Positions 7,470-15,325 are shown, counted from the stretch's first letter. The stretch is DNA of 48,644 bases from Anaerolineae bacterium (GCA_020848035.1 JADLAX010000024.1:1-48644); one strand, 5' to 3'. The notes: generated from the sequence alone by a model not told the origin. Numbers and translations are program-made.

Positions 7470-7675
7470 AAGAAATTGAAGACGATTTGAAACTACAAAA
7501 TTGGCTGTCTATTGCGACGTTCGATCTCTTTAAGTATGCAAACGCCGGGGGTCGGGTAGAGGTGGTGGATACGCCAGACGGGCTGACCATCACTCTGCCC
7601 GGCGTGACGCTTTCGAGCGAAGGTATCAACAAGCGATTCGGCAAGATGATCGCCGCCGCGCAAGAAACATCTTAA
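7466..7675 (+). CDS. Small hypothetical protein (69 aa)
   Basis: It starts at an ATGA overlap with the iteron gene, so it is translationally coupled. The sequence suggests a helix followed by a beta hairpin (GGRVEVVDTPDGLTITLPG). No family is recognised. Confidence 0.6.
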   Translation: MKEIEDDLKLQNWLSIATFDLFKYANAGGRVEVVDTPDGLTITLPGVTLSSEGINKRFGKMIAAAQETS

Positions 7676-7686
7676 TCAATGGGCAA

Positions 7687-7711
7687 GGAACGGCCGTTTT
7701 CCGGCCGTTCC
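7687..7711. repeat. Hairpin built from two ACGGCCG palindromes
   Basis: GGAACGGCCG and CGGCCGTTCC form a 10-bp stem with a 5-nt loop between two genes, showing that the abundant palindrome also occurs as paired inverted copies that can fold in RNA. Confidence 0.5.
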
Positions 7712-7741
7712 TGCCCCCTCTCATATTTCAGGAGTGCAAAC

Positions 7742-8014
7742 GTGTCAGAACCAAAACCAACATACAAAACATTCACCGCCAACACAGACGCCGCGCCGCG
7801 CCTCACCGGCACCGTAAAGTTTTTTGACTGGCTCAAGGGCTGGGGGTTCATCGAGCCCGATAACGGCAGCGCCGAGGTATTTGTACACTTCACCGGAATT
7901 GACGGTGACGGCTACCGAAATATCTACGACGGCGATCTGGTTTCCTACATCCTGGTAGACCGGGGCAAAGGGCCGCAGGCGCAGAGCGTGCGGGTGCGAG
8001 GCGGTGCCGCGTGA
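7742..8014 (+). CDS. Cold-shock-domain protein
   Basis: This is a 90-aa single-domain protein. Residues about 22-88 match the CSD five-strand beta barrel: TGTVKFFDWLKGWGFIEP is the RNP1-like core, followed by EVFVHFTGI (RNP2-like). It would bind single-stranded DNA or RNA, acting as RNA chaperone or ssDNA binder during phage growth. The GTG start at 7742 has AGGAG upstream; the upstream ATG at 7679 would read through the hairpin. Its end overlaps the next small gene (GTGA). Confidence 0.9.
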   Translation: MSEPKPTYKTFTANTDAAPRLTGTVKFFDWLKGWGFIEPDNGSAEVFVHFTGIDGDGYRNIYDGDLVSYILVDRGKGPQAQSVRVRGGAA

Positions 8015-8127
8015 AACATTATCTCAAACTGATCGCAGGCGGCGCAGCGGCCGTCATCGTCACCATCACCATTTGCTACCTGCTCACCGGCCTGGCGCTG
8101 ACCAGCGCCGGGTATCCGATGTGGTAG
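8011..8127 (+). CDS. Membrane micropeptide (38 aa)
   Basis: GTG start at a GTGA overlap with the cold-shock gene. It encodes a short basic N-terminus and one hydrophobic helix (about 6-29). Coupling and tight packing support expression. Function unknown. Confidence 0.55.
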   Translation: MKHYLKLIAGGAAAVIVTITICYLLTGLALTSAGYPMW

Positions 8128-8143
8128 CCACAGGAGTGCCATC

Positions 8144-9928
8144 ATGACCCAAATCGAAACCAAACACATTCGCACCGACGGCGGCACCCAGGCCCGCGCC
8201 GGTCTCAATAACGAAAAAGTCGACGAATACAAAGAGCTGCTGCGCGAAAGCGACGGCGAATGGCCATTCAAAGACCCGCTTGTCGTCTTTTACGACGGCA
8301 CGGATTACTGGCTGGCCGACGGCTTCCACCGCTTCCATGCCTGCTGGACCGGCGGCCGTTACGCCGTCGAGGCCGACGTGCGCCAGGGCACACGCCGGGA
8401 AGCGCAGCTGTATGCGGCCGGGGCCAATGCCGACCACGGGCTGCCCCGTACGGCCGACGACAAACGCCGCGCCGTCACGCTGCTGTTGGAAGATGTCGAG
8501 TGGGGGAAGTGGAGCGACCGGGAGATCGCCCGGCGCTGCAAAGTCAGCCCCACGTTTGTGGGCAACATCCGCAAAGAATTGGGCACTGTCCACGTGGACA
8601 GTAGTGAGCGCGTCTACACCCGCAACGGCGAGGAGCGGGTGATGGATACGGCCGCGATTGGCAGCAAGCCGCTGCCAGGCCACGCAGACATGCGCAAGCG
8701 CCTGCGCCAATCGCTCCGCGACGAAATTTACGCGCCTTACCAGGTGACGGGAATCACCGACGCTGACCTGCGGCAGGTGCTGTCCCGCGATTGGGGGTTG
8801 GGCGGGGGCAGTTCTGGGCCAGAGATGACGGCCGTTTACAAAAAGGGCGGGAGCGATCCAGGGTTTTGGTACAACAACTACCACGACTCGGGAAAGCCGA
8901 CACTGAGCGGCAGGGAGTTGATCGTATGGGTTCGTGAGGTGCTGGAGCTGCCGTACCCGCAAAAACAAACGGCCGTTTCTCAGCCCGCCCTTTCCCCCTT
9001 CTACGTCGGCCAAATGGCTCAAGGCCCCGAAATCCGCGACGCCCTGGAGCGCTACCTGGACGGGAAGATTAACAGAGATATGTTCATTACCCGCCTGGCC
9101 AAACGCGAAGCTTCCGGCCACGCGGCCGCAATGGAAGAAGCGGTCAAAGCTCTGGGGGCATCGGAAATGTTTATCTGGCATCAGGCAATGGTGCTTCATG
9201 ACGGCCTGCCCAAGCCGTCATGGGAGCGGGGAGAAACGGCCGTTTCTGCCGCAACCCTCACGCCCGAGCAGATCGAGGGACTGGTCACGCGAGCCGCCAA
9301 CGATGTTATCGACGATGGCGCTCTGGAGGATTATGCGGCGCTGTATCAGGGCTGGTTGATGGACGGGCCAGACGATCCAGACTGGCATCACCTGGAGGCG
9401 CGCACGGCCGGAATCCCCCACGGCCTAATAGCCGATGCGCTGCGCAGCTGTCACCGCCGCGTGGCGACGGACGAAACGGCCGTTCCCGCCGCCGATCTCT
9501 TAACTAAAACGGCGCAGCTGGTTGCCGCCGCTCCAGCGCCCCGCCGCGCCGACTACATCGATCCCCGCCTGGCCAGCCTCAACACCGCCCTTGACCTTGT
9601 TACCCGGCTGACGGCCGATACGTCGCTGACGGTAGACATCGTGGGGCCGCTCGCCCGCGCCCTGGGTTTCATGGAAGACGCCAAAAAGGCACTGACCAAA
9701 CGGCAGCAGTACATCGCTTGGCTGCGCGATTACCAGGACGATGACGGCCGTCGCTGGACTGACCTGTCTGACAATCAAACGTGGCACAAAAACAGCCCGT
9801 GTTTCCAGGCGTTTGCGAAGGCGTTCCCCAAAGAGGATTTTGCGAAATCGGCGCTGATGGATGCTAAAACGCAGCTGGAGAAAGAAACGGCCGTTTCCCA
9901 GGAGGTGACAGATGAACAATCAAACTGA
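8144..9928 (+). CDS. ParB-like N-terminal domain protein with HTH
   Basis: This is a 594-aa protein. Residues 5-85 match the ParB/Srx N-terminal fold, with GFHRFHA (60-66) in place of the GERRxRA box. An HTH follows (about 123-146, WSDREIARRCKVSPTFVGN). The rest is long, helical and interrupted by ETAVS-type linkers encoded by the abundant palindrome. In the ParB superfamily this domain binds or hydrolyses CTP or acts as a nuclease; the phage versions are often called ParB-like nucleases. No ParA gene is present, so classic partition is doubtful. CAGGAGTGCC precedes the ATG. The gene contains an 18-bp palindrome with a CACGTG centre. Confidence 0.8.
   Translation: MTQIETKHIRTDGGTQARAGLNNEKVDEYKELLRESDGEWPFKDPLVVFYDGTDYWLADGFHRFHACWTGGRYAVEADVRQGTRREAQLYAAGANADHGLPRTADDKRRAVTLLLEDVEWGKWSDREIARRCKVSPTFVGNIRKELGTVHVDSSERVYTRNGEERVMDTAAIGSKPLPGHADMRKRLRQSLRDEIYAPYQVTGITDADLRQVLSRDWGLGGGSSGPEMTAVYKKGGSDPGFWYNNYHDSGKPTLSGRELIVWVREVLELPYPQKQTAVSQPALSPFYVGQMAQGPEIRDALERYLDGKINRDMFITRLAKREASGHAAAMEEAVKALGASEMFIWHQAMVLHDGLPKPSWERGETAVSAATLTPEQIEGLVTRAANDVIDDGALEDYAALYQGWLMDGPDDPDWHHLEARTAGIPHGLIADALRSCHRRVATDETAVPAADLLTKTAQLVAAAPAPRRADYIDPRLASLNTALDLVTRLTADTSLTVDIVGPLARALGFMEDAKKALTKRQQYIAWLRDYQDDDGRRWTDLSDNQTWHKNSPCFQAFAKAFPKEDFAKSALMDAKTQLEKETAVSQEVTDEQSN
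8585..8602. repeat. 18-bp palindrome with CACGTG core (parS-like), copy 1
   Basis: ACTGTCCACGTGGACAGT is a perfect palindrome inside the ParB-like gene, directly after its HTH codons. A 16-bp core copy recurs at 21385-21400. The core resembles the bacterial parS pattern (TGT..CACGTG..ACA). Confidence 0.5.
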
Positions 9929-10364
9929 AATTATCGAAGAAGTGATGGCAGAGCTAAACCGGGCGCGGGCAAAGTTCCCGACGTGGCCCGATGACCCGAT
10001 TCACGCAGCGGCCGTCGTGGCGGAAGAAAGCGGCGAGCTGGCAAAGGCGGTTTTGCAGGCTTGTTACGAGCAGGAGAAAAACGAACACTACTTTCAAGAT
10101 CAATTGACCGAGGTCAGGCGAGAGGCGATTCAAACGGCCGCAATGGCCATCCGCTTCCTCGTCAGCATGGACCAGTACACGTTTGAAGCAGGCAGGCAGC
10201 ACAGGCAAGAGCCGATAGATACGGCCGTTCGCGTCCGCTGTGCTGCCTGCGGCGATGATCGCACCGGCAAGGGGTCGCTGATTTACAAGGGCATGGTTTT
10301 TTGCAATGACCCGTGCTTTATCCGCTGGAAGAAAAGTCTACTAGACGAGGCGCAAAACCCATGA
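9912..10364 (+). CDS. MazG-like nucleotide pyrophosphohydrolase with zinc finger
   Basis: This is a 150-aa protein. Residues 5-85 follow the all-alpha NTP pyrophosphatase pattern, with EESGE (38-42) and the second metal motif around 68-75 (EVRREAIQ). A C-terminal zinc-binding segment has Cys110, Cys113, Cys131 and Cys135. Such enzymes hydrolyse NTPs or dNTPs to monophosphate and may lower (p)ppGpp or clear noncanonical nucleotides in infection. A strong AGGAGGTGACAG site lies within the end of the ParB-like gene, which it overlaps by 17 nt. Confidence 0.8.
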   Translation: MNNQTEIIEEVMAELNRARAKFPTWPDDPIHAAAVVAEESGELAKAVLQACYEQEKNEHYFQDQLTEVRREAIQTAAMAIRFLVSMDQYTFEAGRQHRQEPIDTAVRVRCAACGDDRTGKGSLIYKGMVFCNDPCFIRWKKSLLDEAQNP

Positions 10365-10567
10365 GCGGCATTGACAAACCATCCACCGAACCCGTCATGA
10401 AAAACCTGTCCGACGGCCGTTACGAGCTCCACTGCCCCGTCTGCGGCGAAAGCGTCATACCGCCGCTGCCACTGCCGATAGATGCGTTTGTCGGCTACAT
10501 CAAGCGGTTTGAAGCCGCGCATAAACACGACGGCCGGGAAACGGCCGTTTCCAAAAAGGCTAACTAA
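10361..10567 (+). CDS. Small zinc-knuckle protein (68 aa)
   Basis: It starts at an ATGA overlap. A single CPVCG motif near residue 26 and a later His pair (AAHKHD) suggest one zinc site, like C2H2-type small phage proteins. The last codons are formed by the abundant palindrome (ETAVSKK). Function unknown. Confidence 0.65.
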   Translation: MSGIDKPSTEPVMKNLSDGRYELHCPVCGESVIPPLPLPIDAFVGYIKRFEAAHKHDGRETAVSKKAN

Positions 10568-10698
10568 TGAACATCCTAACCAAAACCATCATTGCCGCCG
10601 CTGCCTGGCTGGCGCTGGCCACAGCCGTGGATTTGTCCTACGGCGCGGCCGCGCTGGTGCTGGCGGCGTTGGCGGCTTATCAGATTACAGGAGAATGA
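10567..10698 (+). CDS. Hydrophobic micropeptide (43 aa)
   Basis: TAATG overlap with the previous stop. Two short hydrophobic segments rich in Ala and Leu (about 6-20 and 25-38) indicate membrane insertion. Coupling on both sides supports a real gene; function unknown. Confidence 0.55.
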   Translation: MNILTKTIIAAAAWLALATAVDLSYGAAALVLAALAAYQITGE

Positions 10699-10700
10699 TC

Positions 10701-11045
10701 GTGAAACCACTAAAAACCAACGACTTGCACCCCTGCGATAACTGCGGCGGCCGCATCGCCCCCTTTTTTTACCGGCTGACTATTAGTTTCCGGCAGCTAA
10801 TGATCAACCCCACGGCCGTTAACGAGGTCCTGGGCACTGCCCAAATCCTGGGCGGCAACCTGTTTCTTGGGTCCGTAATGTCACCCGACCGAGACGCCAC
10901 CATTGAAATGCCCGGCTACCAAATCGACAAGGATTTGTTTCTTTGCTCCGACTGCGTGATGGGTGTGACAAGGGACCAGGCGTTTACGATACGGCCGTTG
11001 GATTGGATGATCGAATCCGAGAATGAGGCCGACGATGAACTGTAA
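10701..11045 (+). CDS. Zinc-ribbon protein (114 aa)
   Basis: It carries HPCDNCGG near the N-terminus and LCSDCVMG near residue 83, giving a four-Cys zinc ribbon around a hydrophobic middle. GTG 10701 is chosen because AGGAG lies 8 nt upstream; an ATG at 10695 overlaps the previous stop (ATGA) but is too close to that site. Function unknown. Confidence 0.6.
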   Translation: MKPLKTNDLHPCDNCGGRIAPFFYRLTISFRQLMINPTAVNEVLGTAQILGGNLFLGSVMSPDRDATIEMPGYQIDKDLFLCSDCVMGVTRDQAFTIRPLDWMIESENEADDEL

Positions 11046-11445
11046 CGAATGCGGCGAATCCATGACCGAACTCGACCCCAGAGAAATCACCGACCCGCAG
11101 CCGTCGCGCTACGTCCCCCGCTGGCGCTGCGATGAGAAAATGTGCCCGCGCCAGGGGGAAGTGGTGGAGGATGACGGGAAGGGGGAGGAGACGGCCGTTT
11201 CCCTCAACTGCCACCAATGCGGCAACCCGTTGACAAACGATGAACTCATGAACAACCAGATCATGTGCGACCGCTGCTGGGAAGTCCGCGGTGACTACCT
11301 GCGGATGGACGACTGGGACGAATTCGACGAGGAAGAGGATGAAATCTACACCTGCGAATTCTGCGGCGGCGAATATGGTGATGGCTGGGCCACGTGCATC
11401 TGTCATGATGAAGCCGGATTCAACGCGGAGGAGTTAATAGAGTGA
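11035..11445 (+). CDS. Multi-zinc-ribbon acidic protein (136 aa)
   Basis: It contains CNECGE, CHQCGN, CDRCWE, CEFCGGEY and CICH, arranged as about two to three treble-clef or ribbon units, separated by very acidic stretches (DEFDEEEDE). ATG 11035 is selected because MNCNECG is the natural start of such proteins. It overlaps the preceding gene by 11 nt. It could be a protein- or nucleic-acid-binding adaptor; function is unknown. Confidence 0.65.
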   Translation: MNCNECGESMTELDPREITDPQPSRYVPRWRCDEKMCPRQGEVVEDDGKGEETAVSLNCHQCGNPLTNDELMNNQIMCDRCWEVRGDYLRMDDWDEFDEEEDEIYTCEFCGGEYGDGWATCICHDEAGFNAEELIE

Positions 11446-11801
11446 CCACCAAAACCCAACCGCCCCTAACCGATGTCCTGGCCAGCCTCATCAACCGCCA
11501 GACACCCGGCAAAACCGAGCTGTCGGGCAAACTCATCCTGGCCTACACCCCCGGCAGCCACAACCAGGCCGAGCCGGGCGTGTACCGGCTTACCCTGTCG
11601 CGCCGGGGCGCGTGGCCGTCAGAGCAAGAGGTGCTGATTGTGCAGCGCGAGCTGCGCGAGGCGTTGAAGCGGAACGGCCGTTTCGCGGCCGCAATCAATT
11701 GGGAGCCGTGGCTGCGCGGCAAACCGGGCAAACGGCCGTCTGACCAGGTGCTGTACCACGTCCTGTTTTGGGAAGAGATGGTGCAGGCGAGTTTGTTGTG
11801 A
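11442..11801 (+). CDS. Hypothetical protein (119 aa)
   Basis: GTG start at a GTGA overlap. Mixed alpha/beta sequence, with an EQEVLIVQRELREAL helix around residue 70. No family recognised. Part of the coupled early operon. Confidence 0.6.
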   Translation: MTTKTQPPLTDVLASLINRQTPGKTELSGKLILAYTPGSHNQAEPGVYRLTLSRRGAWPSEQEVLIVQRELREALKRNGRFAAAINWEPWLRGKPGKRPSDQVLYHVLFWEEMVQASLL

Positions 11802-11809
11802 GGAGATAA

Positions 11810-12091
11810 ATGAGCGACGACAAATACATCGTCGGCCCCGTGGCCGACCCCATCGTCGTCAGGCAGCTGACCAGCCGCCTGATGCAAACCTATGAAGATT
11901 TTATCAACAGCTTCGACGGCCGTGTCAATTACTCCGAAGGCTTCATGGCCGCCCACAATTTCCACGTCTTTGTGGTGGAGCACCTGGTGCAAGAGACGGG
12001 CAACCCCGTCTGGCGCAACGGGGCAGCCGCCACGTTTGAGCGGCGGATGAAAAACCCAGGCGAGTATGATACAAAGGCGGGACCGGGATGA
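11810..12091 (+). CDS. Hypothetical protein (93 aa)
   Basis: AGGAGATAA precedes the ATG. Predicted helical, with a conserved-looking EGFMAAHNFHVFVVEHL segment (about 44-61). No family recognised. Confidence 0.6.
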   Translation: MSDDKYIVGPVADPIVVRQLTSRLMQTYEDFINSFDGRVNYSEGFMAAHNFHVFVVEHLVQETGNPVWRNGAAATFERRMKNPGEYDTKAGPG

Positions 12092-12303
12092 ACCACAACG
12101 GCCGCGCCCGCCAGCTCAACAAATGCCTGCACAAAAAGCGCTACGGCCGTCTGGCCGAGGCCCAGCGCTGGGCACGCTACCGCACCAACCGCACCGGCGT
12201 CATCCACACTGCCTACGAGTGTAAGATTTGTTTTTGGTACCACCTGACCACCGGCGGATATGTTGGCCAGGAAGAGGAGGCTCAGCATGTCCGCAAAAGA
12301 TGA
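12088..12303 (+). CDS. Small zinc-ribbon protein (71 aa)
   Basis: ATGA overlap. A basic helix (AEAQRWARYR) is followed by YECKICFWYHLT, the common phage pattern CxxCxxxH, with another Cys at residue 13. It is probably a one-zinc nucleic-acid-binding protein. Confidence 0.65.
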   Translation: MNHNGRARQLNKCLHKKRYGRLAEAQRWARYRTNRTGVIHTAYECKICFWYHLTTGGYVGQEEEAQHVRKR

Positions 12304-12574
12304 CTATTTCGACAGAGACGAAACGGCCGTTCTGCGCAGAATCCAGCCCTATAACAGCGAGTGGACTAAAACCCACATCGTCCGGACGCCGCACGGCTAT
12401 GTTATTTGCACCACCCACGTGTGGCCAAAGGGCGGGGCGATAACCCATATGGAATTTGTCTCCAGCGGTCGTTTGTGCACACGCACCTGGAAACGCGAAT
12501 GGCGGCCGCGCACCATCACCTCGCTGGCCAGGGAGTTTGTGGCAGATGTGGTGAAACGGCCGGAAAACCTGTGA
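12287..12574 (+). CDS. Hypothetical protein (95 aa)
   Basis: ATG 12287 follows GAGGAGG and overlaps the preceding gene by 17 nt. Predominantly beta sequence with a C-terminal helix. No family recognised. Confidence 0.6.
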   Translation: MSAKDDYFDRDETAVLRRIQPYNSEWTKTHIVRTPHGYVICTTHVWPKGGAITHMEFVSSGRLCTRTWKREWRPRTITSLAREFVADVVKRPENL

Positions 12575-12807
12575 CCAAACTCACCCGCCGCCGCGCCCGC
12601 AGCGTGGCCCGTAGCGACGCGGCCGCGGCCGCCAGAATCATCGCCGTGCAGGAAGCGCAAATCGCCGCGCTGCGGGCCGAAGCCGCCGCCTATGCGGCCG
12701 TGCTGCTGGGGATGTGCGAATTGTACAGGCTTTGGGACACGGTGGACCCGGCCACGGGCGCAAATTATCATCACGGCCGTGCCTACCATGACCAGCAAAG
12801 ATATTGA
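12571..12807 (+). CDS. Ala/Arg-rich coiled-coil protein (78 aa)
   Basis: GTG start at a GTGA overlap. The basic N-terminus (TRRRARSVAR) leads into a long Ala-rich amphipathic helix (about 15-58). Function unknown. Confidence 0.55.
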   Translation: MTKLTRRRARSVARSDAAAAARIIAVQEAQIAALRAEAAAYAAVLLGMCELYRLWDTVDPATGANYHHGRAYHDQQRY

Positions 12808-12850
12808 TGACATGGTGAGCTACGGGTAAAGCCCGCCGGGCGCACCAGTG

Positions 12851-12888
12851 CAAACGGCCGTTACCCGGTGGGTAACGGCCGTTTTACC
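12851..12888. repeat. Inverted pair of ACGGCCGT palindromes with TTACCC/GGGTAA arms
   Basis: AACGGCCGTTACCC, a 3-nt loop and GGGTAACGGCCGTT form a 14-bp-arm hairpin ending in TTTT. It may act as a terminator in either direction and separates two small operons. Confidence 0.5.
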
Positions 12889-12902
12889 CACGAGGTAAAC
12901 CG

Positions 12903-13208
12903 ATGGACGAAATCTTGCACAACACCGAAATCGTAGATGTCACCGCCAACGAACCGCTGATCGCCCTCGGCCGTATCCTGGTCACTCCCGGCGCTTTAGA
13001 CCTGGAGTGCAACTTCACCCCCTACCTGGCCATGCACCAATGCGGCCTATGGGGCGAGGTTGACCAGGAAGATTGGCAGGAGAATGACCTGTCGGTCAAA
13101 GAAGGAAACCGGGTATTATCCGCCTACGTGTGGCAGAGCCGCCGCTTCTGGATTATCACGGAATGGGATCGGACTGTGACCACTATCTTACTACCCAGCG
13201 AATATTAG
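12903..13208 (+). CDS. Conserved 'plasmid-related' small protein family
   Basis: This is a 101-aa protein. The pattern LGRILVTPGALDLE, then H-CGLWGEVDQED, then LSAYVW and ITEWDRTVTTILLPSEY resembles a small family common in proteobacterial plasmids and phages, usually annotated only as plasmid-related or hypothetical. Family recognition is from memory. Function is unknown. It has its own leader after the hairpin at 12851. Confidence 0.7.
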   Translation: MDEILHNTEIVDVTANEPLIALGRILVTPGALDLECNFTPYLAMHQCGLWGEVDQEDWQENDLSVKEGNRVLSAYVWQSRRFWIITEWDRTVTTILLPSEY

Positions 13209-13216
13209 ATGAAACG

Positions 13217-13246
13217 GCCGTGGCCAGCGCCGATGCTGGCCACGGC
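13217..13246 (+). terminator. Hairpin between two small genes
   Basis: GTGGCCAGC and GCTGGCCAC form a 9-bp stem with a short loop. No T-run follows, so termination is uncertain; the downstream gene has its own ribosome-binding site (TTTGGAGC). Confidence 0.4.
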
Positions 13247-13262
13247 CTTTGGAGCTTAACAC

Positions 13263-13469
13263 ATGACCAACCAGACAGAACCTAAAGAACCGACCGAACA
13301 ACCCACCAGCCCGCCACCGAAACCGGAACGGAAACGGCCGTCGCGTCAACTGACCCGCGAAGAAGAGATCGATTACTTCCGGAAAGCGGCCGAGAGCGAC
13401 ATCGCCCTGCGCGAGCTGTTTGCCAGGAGTGCGGCCGTGGCGGCACCGGCCGCCGCCCTCTGGGGCTAG
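13263..13469 (+). CDS. Small hypothetical protein (68 aa)
   Basis: The first 30 residues are Pro/Glu/Thr-rich and disordered. A helix follows (REEEIDYFRKAAESDIALRE). It is the last gene before a strong terminator. No family recognised. Confidence 0.55.
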   Translation: MTNQTEPKEPTEQPTSPPPKPERKRPSRQLTREEEIDYFRKAAESDIALRELFARSAAVAAPAAALWG

Positions 13470-13482
13470 GAATTGAGCCAAC

Positions 13483-13522
13483 AAAAAAGCCCGGCAGCTG
13501 AAGTGCTGCCGGGCCTTTTTTT
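13483..13522. terminator. Bidirectional intrinsic terminator
   Basis: A 10-bp stem GCCCGGCAGC/GCTGCCGGGC flanked by an A-run on the left and seven T on the right. It ends the plus operon at 13469 and can also stop minus transcription from the gene at 13578. Confidence 0.9.
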
Positions 13523-13577
13523 GTTTCAGGATACGGCCGTTTGATCAGGGAATGATCAGCTGGCGATCAGACGATCA

Positions 13578-13817
13578 TCAGGTTGGCGGTGGTGGGCCAT
13601 CGCCGACCACGCCCGCCTGGCGCAAGCATTCGGCAACGGCCGTGGGGTCGGCCTGGTATGCGGCCGCCAGGCGTTCCAGCAGCGGGCCGGGTGACGGATT
13701 GCCGTAGTGAGAGCCTGGCTGGTGGGAGTAGAAGTGCAAATCCTCAGCCAGGGCAAAAAGCGCCTGGCGCGCTTTGCCTGATAACTTCGGTCGGTAGATG
13801 TCAACTTGATCTTTCAT
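13578..13817 (-). CDS. Small divergent protein, candidate local repressor
   Basis: This is a 79-aa mainly helical protein; the middle (ARQALFALAEDLHFYSH) and a later helix (AVAECLRQAGVVGD) could form an HTH but no family match is clear. It is the only minus-strand gene in the early half. Its promoter and that of the plus operon face each other and share the same GTGTACAC sites, the usual setting of an autoregulated repressor. The -10 box is so close to the ATG that the mRNA would be leaderless or nearly so, like lambda cI from PRM. Confidence 0.6.
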   Translation of the reverse strand: MKDQVDIYRPKLSGKARQALFALAEDLHFYSHQPGSHYGNPSPGPLLERLAAAYQADPTAVAECLRQAGVVGDGPPPPT

Positions 13818-13823
13818 ATCCCA

Positions 13824-13853
13824 AATATATCACAACCAGTGTACATAGGTCAA
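13824..13853 (-). promoter_or_regulatory. Minus promoter with operator
   Basis: TTGACC (minus, 13853-13848) and TATATT (13829-13824) with 18-bp spacing. The spacer contains ATGTACAC (13839-13846). Predicted start is at or within 1-2 nt of the ATG at 13817. Confidence 0.7.
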
Positions 13854-13877
13854 TAGTCACGTTCTGAAAATTGGTGC

Positions 13878-13918
13878 TTGACCTGTGTACACGGCTATGC
13901 TATAATCCCTATGTACAC
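13878..13918 (+). promoter_or_regulatory. Plus promoter with two operators
   Basis: TTGACC (13878-13883) and a perfect TATAAT (13901-13906) with 17-bp spacing. The palindrome GTGTACAC lies in the spacer (13885-13892) and ATGTACAC near the start site (13911-13918). Both divergent promoters share TTGACCTRTGTACAC, so one protein could control both. Confidence 0.8.
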
Positions 13919-13993
13919 AGAAAAAGAGGCCACCCGCCCCAAGCCTAGAGAACTTAAGCGGATGGCCAACCAATCAGAACCCGGAGGCTCTTC

Positions 13994-14272
13994 ATGTCCA
14001 GCATAGTAACACGATACACACAAGTCAGCAAAGAAGTTACCGTTTACGGCATAGATTACTTCGACGCCAACGGAAATCTCGTCTTAGATCAAGAGTTTGG
14101 CGTAAACAAAGAAGCCTGGGAGTCCACAGTCGAGTCACCCGACTGGCCAGAAACGGCCGTCCGCACCCAGCCCTACACCCAACAAGCCACAGTGGTGTCG
14201 TGGCAAGCCAGTTACCAGGATTCGCACCGCCGCGATTCATTGGGCCGCTTCCAGACACGGGGGCACAGCTAA
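13994..14272 (+). CDS. Hypothetical protein (92 aa)
   Basis: First gene of the operon driven by the promoter at 13878; CCGGAGG precedes the ATG. The leader between 13925 and 13970 can form a GGCCACCCGC/GCGGATGGCC hairpin with one mismatch. N-terminal half beta-rich. No family recognised. Confidence 0.6.
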   Translation: MSSIVTRYTQVSKEVTVYGIDYFDANGNLVLDQEFGVNKEAWESTVESPDWPETAVRTQPYTQQATVVSWQASYQDSHRRDSLGRFQTRGHS

Positions 14273-14502
14273 TGCCAGCGCCCGTCGTTAACAGCAACCT
14301 GATCCAAATCTCTGCCGCCCTGCGCGAGCTGCCCTTTAACCCGGTCATCACCTGCGACAGCAAAACCGTTACCGTCACCTTACGGCCGCACGTTGGCCAA
14401 CCCGTCACCGGCACGGCCGTCAGCTTCGCCTTAGCCTACACCGTCGCCATCAACCAGCTGCGCGGCGCTTCGCTCCTCAACCATGTGGAGGCCAACCAAT
14501 GA
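14272..14502 (+). CDS. Hypothetical protein (76 aa)
   Basis: TAATG overlap with the preceding stop. Mixed alpha/beta sequence, ending at an ATGA overlap with the SWIM gene. No family recognised. Confidence 0.6.
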   Translation: MPAPVVNSNLIQISAALRELPFNPVITCDSKTVTVTLRPHVGQPVTGTAVSFALAYTVAINQLRGASLLNHVEANQ

Positions 14503-15248
14503 TCAGCCTCTTATCGCTTACCAAATACACCGATGATCGCTACGCCGCCCGCTGGCTCGATGACGAGTTTGGCCTGCACTACGAATTCAATGCCCTGCAC
14601 GATGGCAACGGTCGTTCGTTGTGCCGGGGCAAATACGATCCACCAGCGCCCACGCTAACGGCTGAGCAGCTGTCCACTGCTCAGTCGTTCATCGAGCCAA
14701 CGCCGCCAGCGCCCACTCAGCACCCCGCCTACGAGCTGGCCGAGCGCGGCTCGGCCGTGCGCCCCGAGTGGGCCAACCGCTACACCAAAGCCGCCCAGCT
14801 GGTCGAAGCGGGGCAGGTACGGTTGACGGGGCCGGAAACGGCCGTTGTCACCGGCAGCAGCGACACCTACCAGGTCAACGGCAAATGCGGCTGCAAATGG
14901 GCGGGCTACCATAGCGAGCCGTGCAGCCACTACCTGGCCGTTCGCATGGCCCGCGCCCTGGCTCAGCCGGTGCAGCCTATCACCGAAGACGAAAAGGAAG
15001 CCGCCCACGCCGCTCGCGTAGCTGCCAACCGCGACGCCGCCCAGCTGCGTATCGCCCGCCGGGGCGAAAACAAATTCGAGCGCGCCCGGCGCAACCAGGT
15101 CGGCACGGCCGAAGAAGCCCGGCGCTACATTCGAGCCACGATGGCCAACGGCGGCACCGTTCCGGCCGACATCTGGCAGAAAGCCCACGGCGGACTGCTG
15201 GCTGGGCAGCTGGCCGGGGCGGCCTTCGCGGCGAAGGCAGGTGACTGA
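14499..15248 (+). CDS. SWIM zinc-finger protein
   Basis: This is a 249-aa protein. Cys130-x-Cys132 ... Cys142-x-His144 (CGC ... PCSH) is the SWIM zinc-finger signature; SWIM domains bind DNA or proteins and occur with SNF2 ATPases, MuDR transposases and recombination mediators. The N-terminal 75 residues may be a separate small domain, and the C-terminal 90 residues are basic and helical. A role in phage DNA metabolism is inferred only from the domain. Confidence 0.75.
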   Translation: MISLLSLTKYTDDRYAARWLDDEFGLHYEFNALHDGNGRSLCRGKYDPPAPTLTAEQLSTAQSFIEPTPPAPTQHPAYELAERGSAVRPEWANRYTKAAQLVEAGQVRLTGPETAVVTGSSDTYQVNGKCGCKWAGYHSEPCSHYLAVRMARALAQPVQPITEDEKEAAHAARVAANRDAAQLRIARRGENKFERARRNQVGTAEEARRYIRATMANGGTVPADIWQKAHGGLLAGQLAGAAFAAKAGD

Positions 15249-15316
15249 TGTTCTACATCTGGCTGGCCATCTTATTTTTTGCAATCGTTTTACGAATCTT
15301 ATTCAATTGGAGGTAA
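15248..15316 (+). CDS. Membrane micropeptide (22 aa)
   Basis: The ATG overlaps the stop of the SWIM gene (TGATG). The peptide is a single hydrophobic helix ending in NWR, whose last codons form the AGG ribosome-binding site of the next gene. Overlapping start and next-gene coupling suggest expression, but a coupling-only role is possible. Confidence 0.4.
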   Translation: MFYIWLAILFFAIVLRILFNWR

Positions 15317-15325
15317 CAAAAAACA

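Noticed and set aside
8084..9199. Long minus-strand open frame (371 codons)
   Set aside because: It is antisense to the ParB-like gene, has no ribosome-binding site and composition typical of a GC-rich shadow frame.
8144..9928. Plasmid-prophage (partition) lifestyle from the ParB-like gene
   Set aside because: No ParA is present, while attL, attR and an integrase show chromosomal integration.
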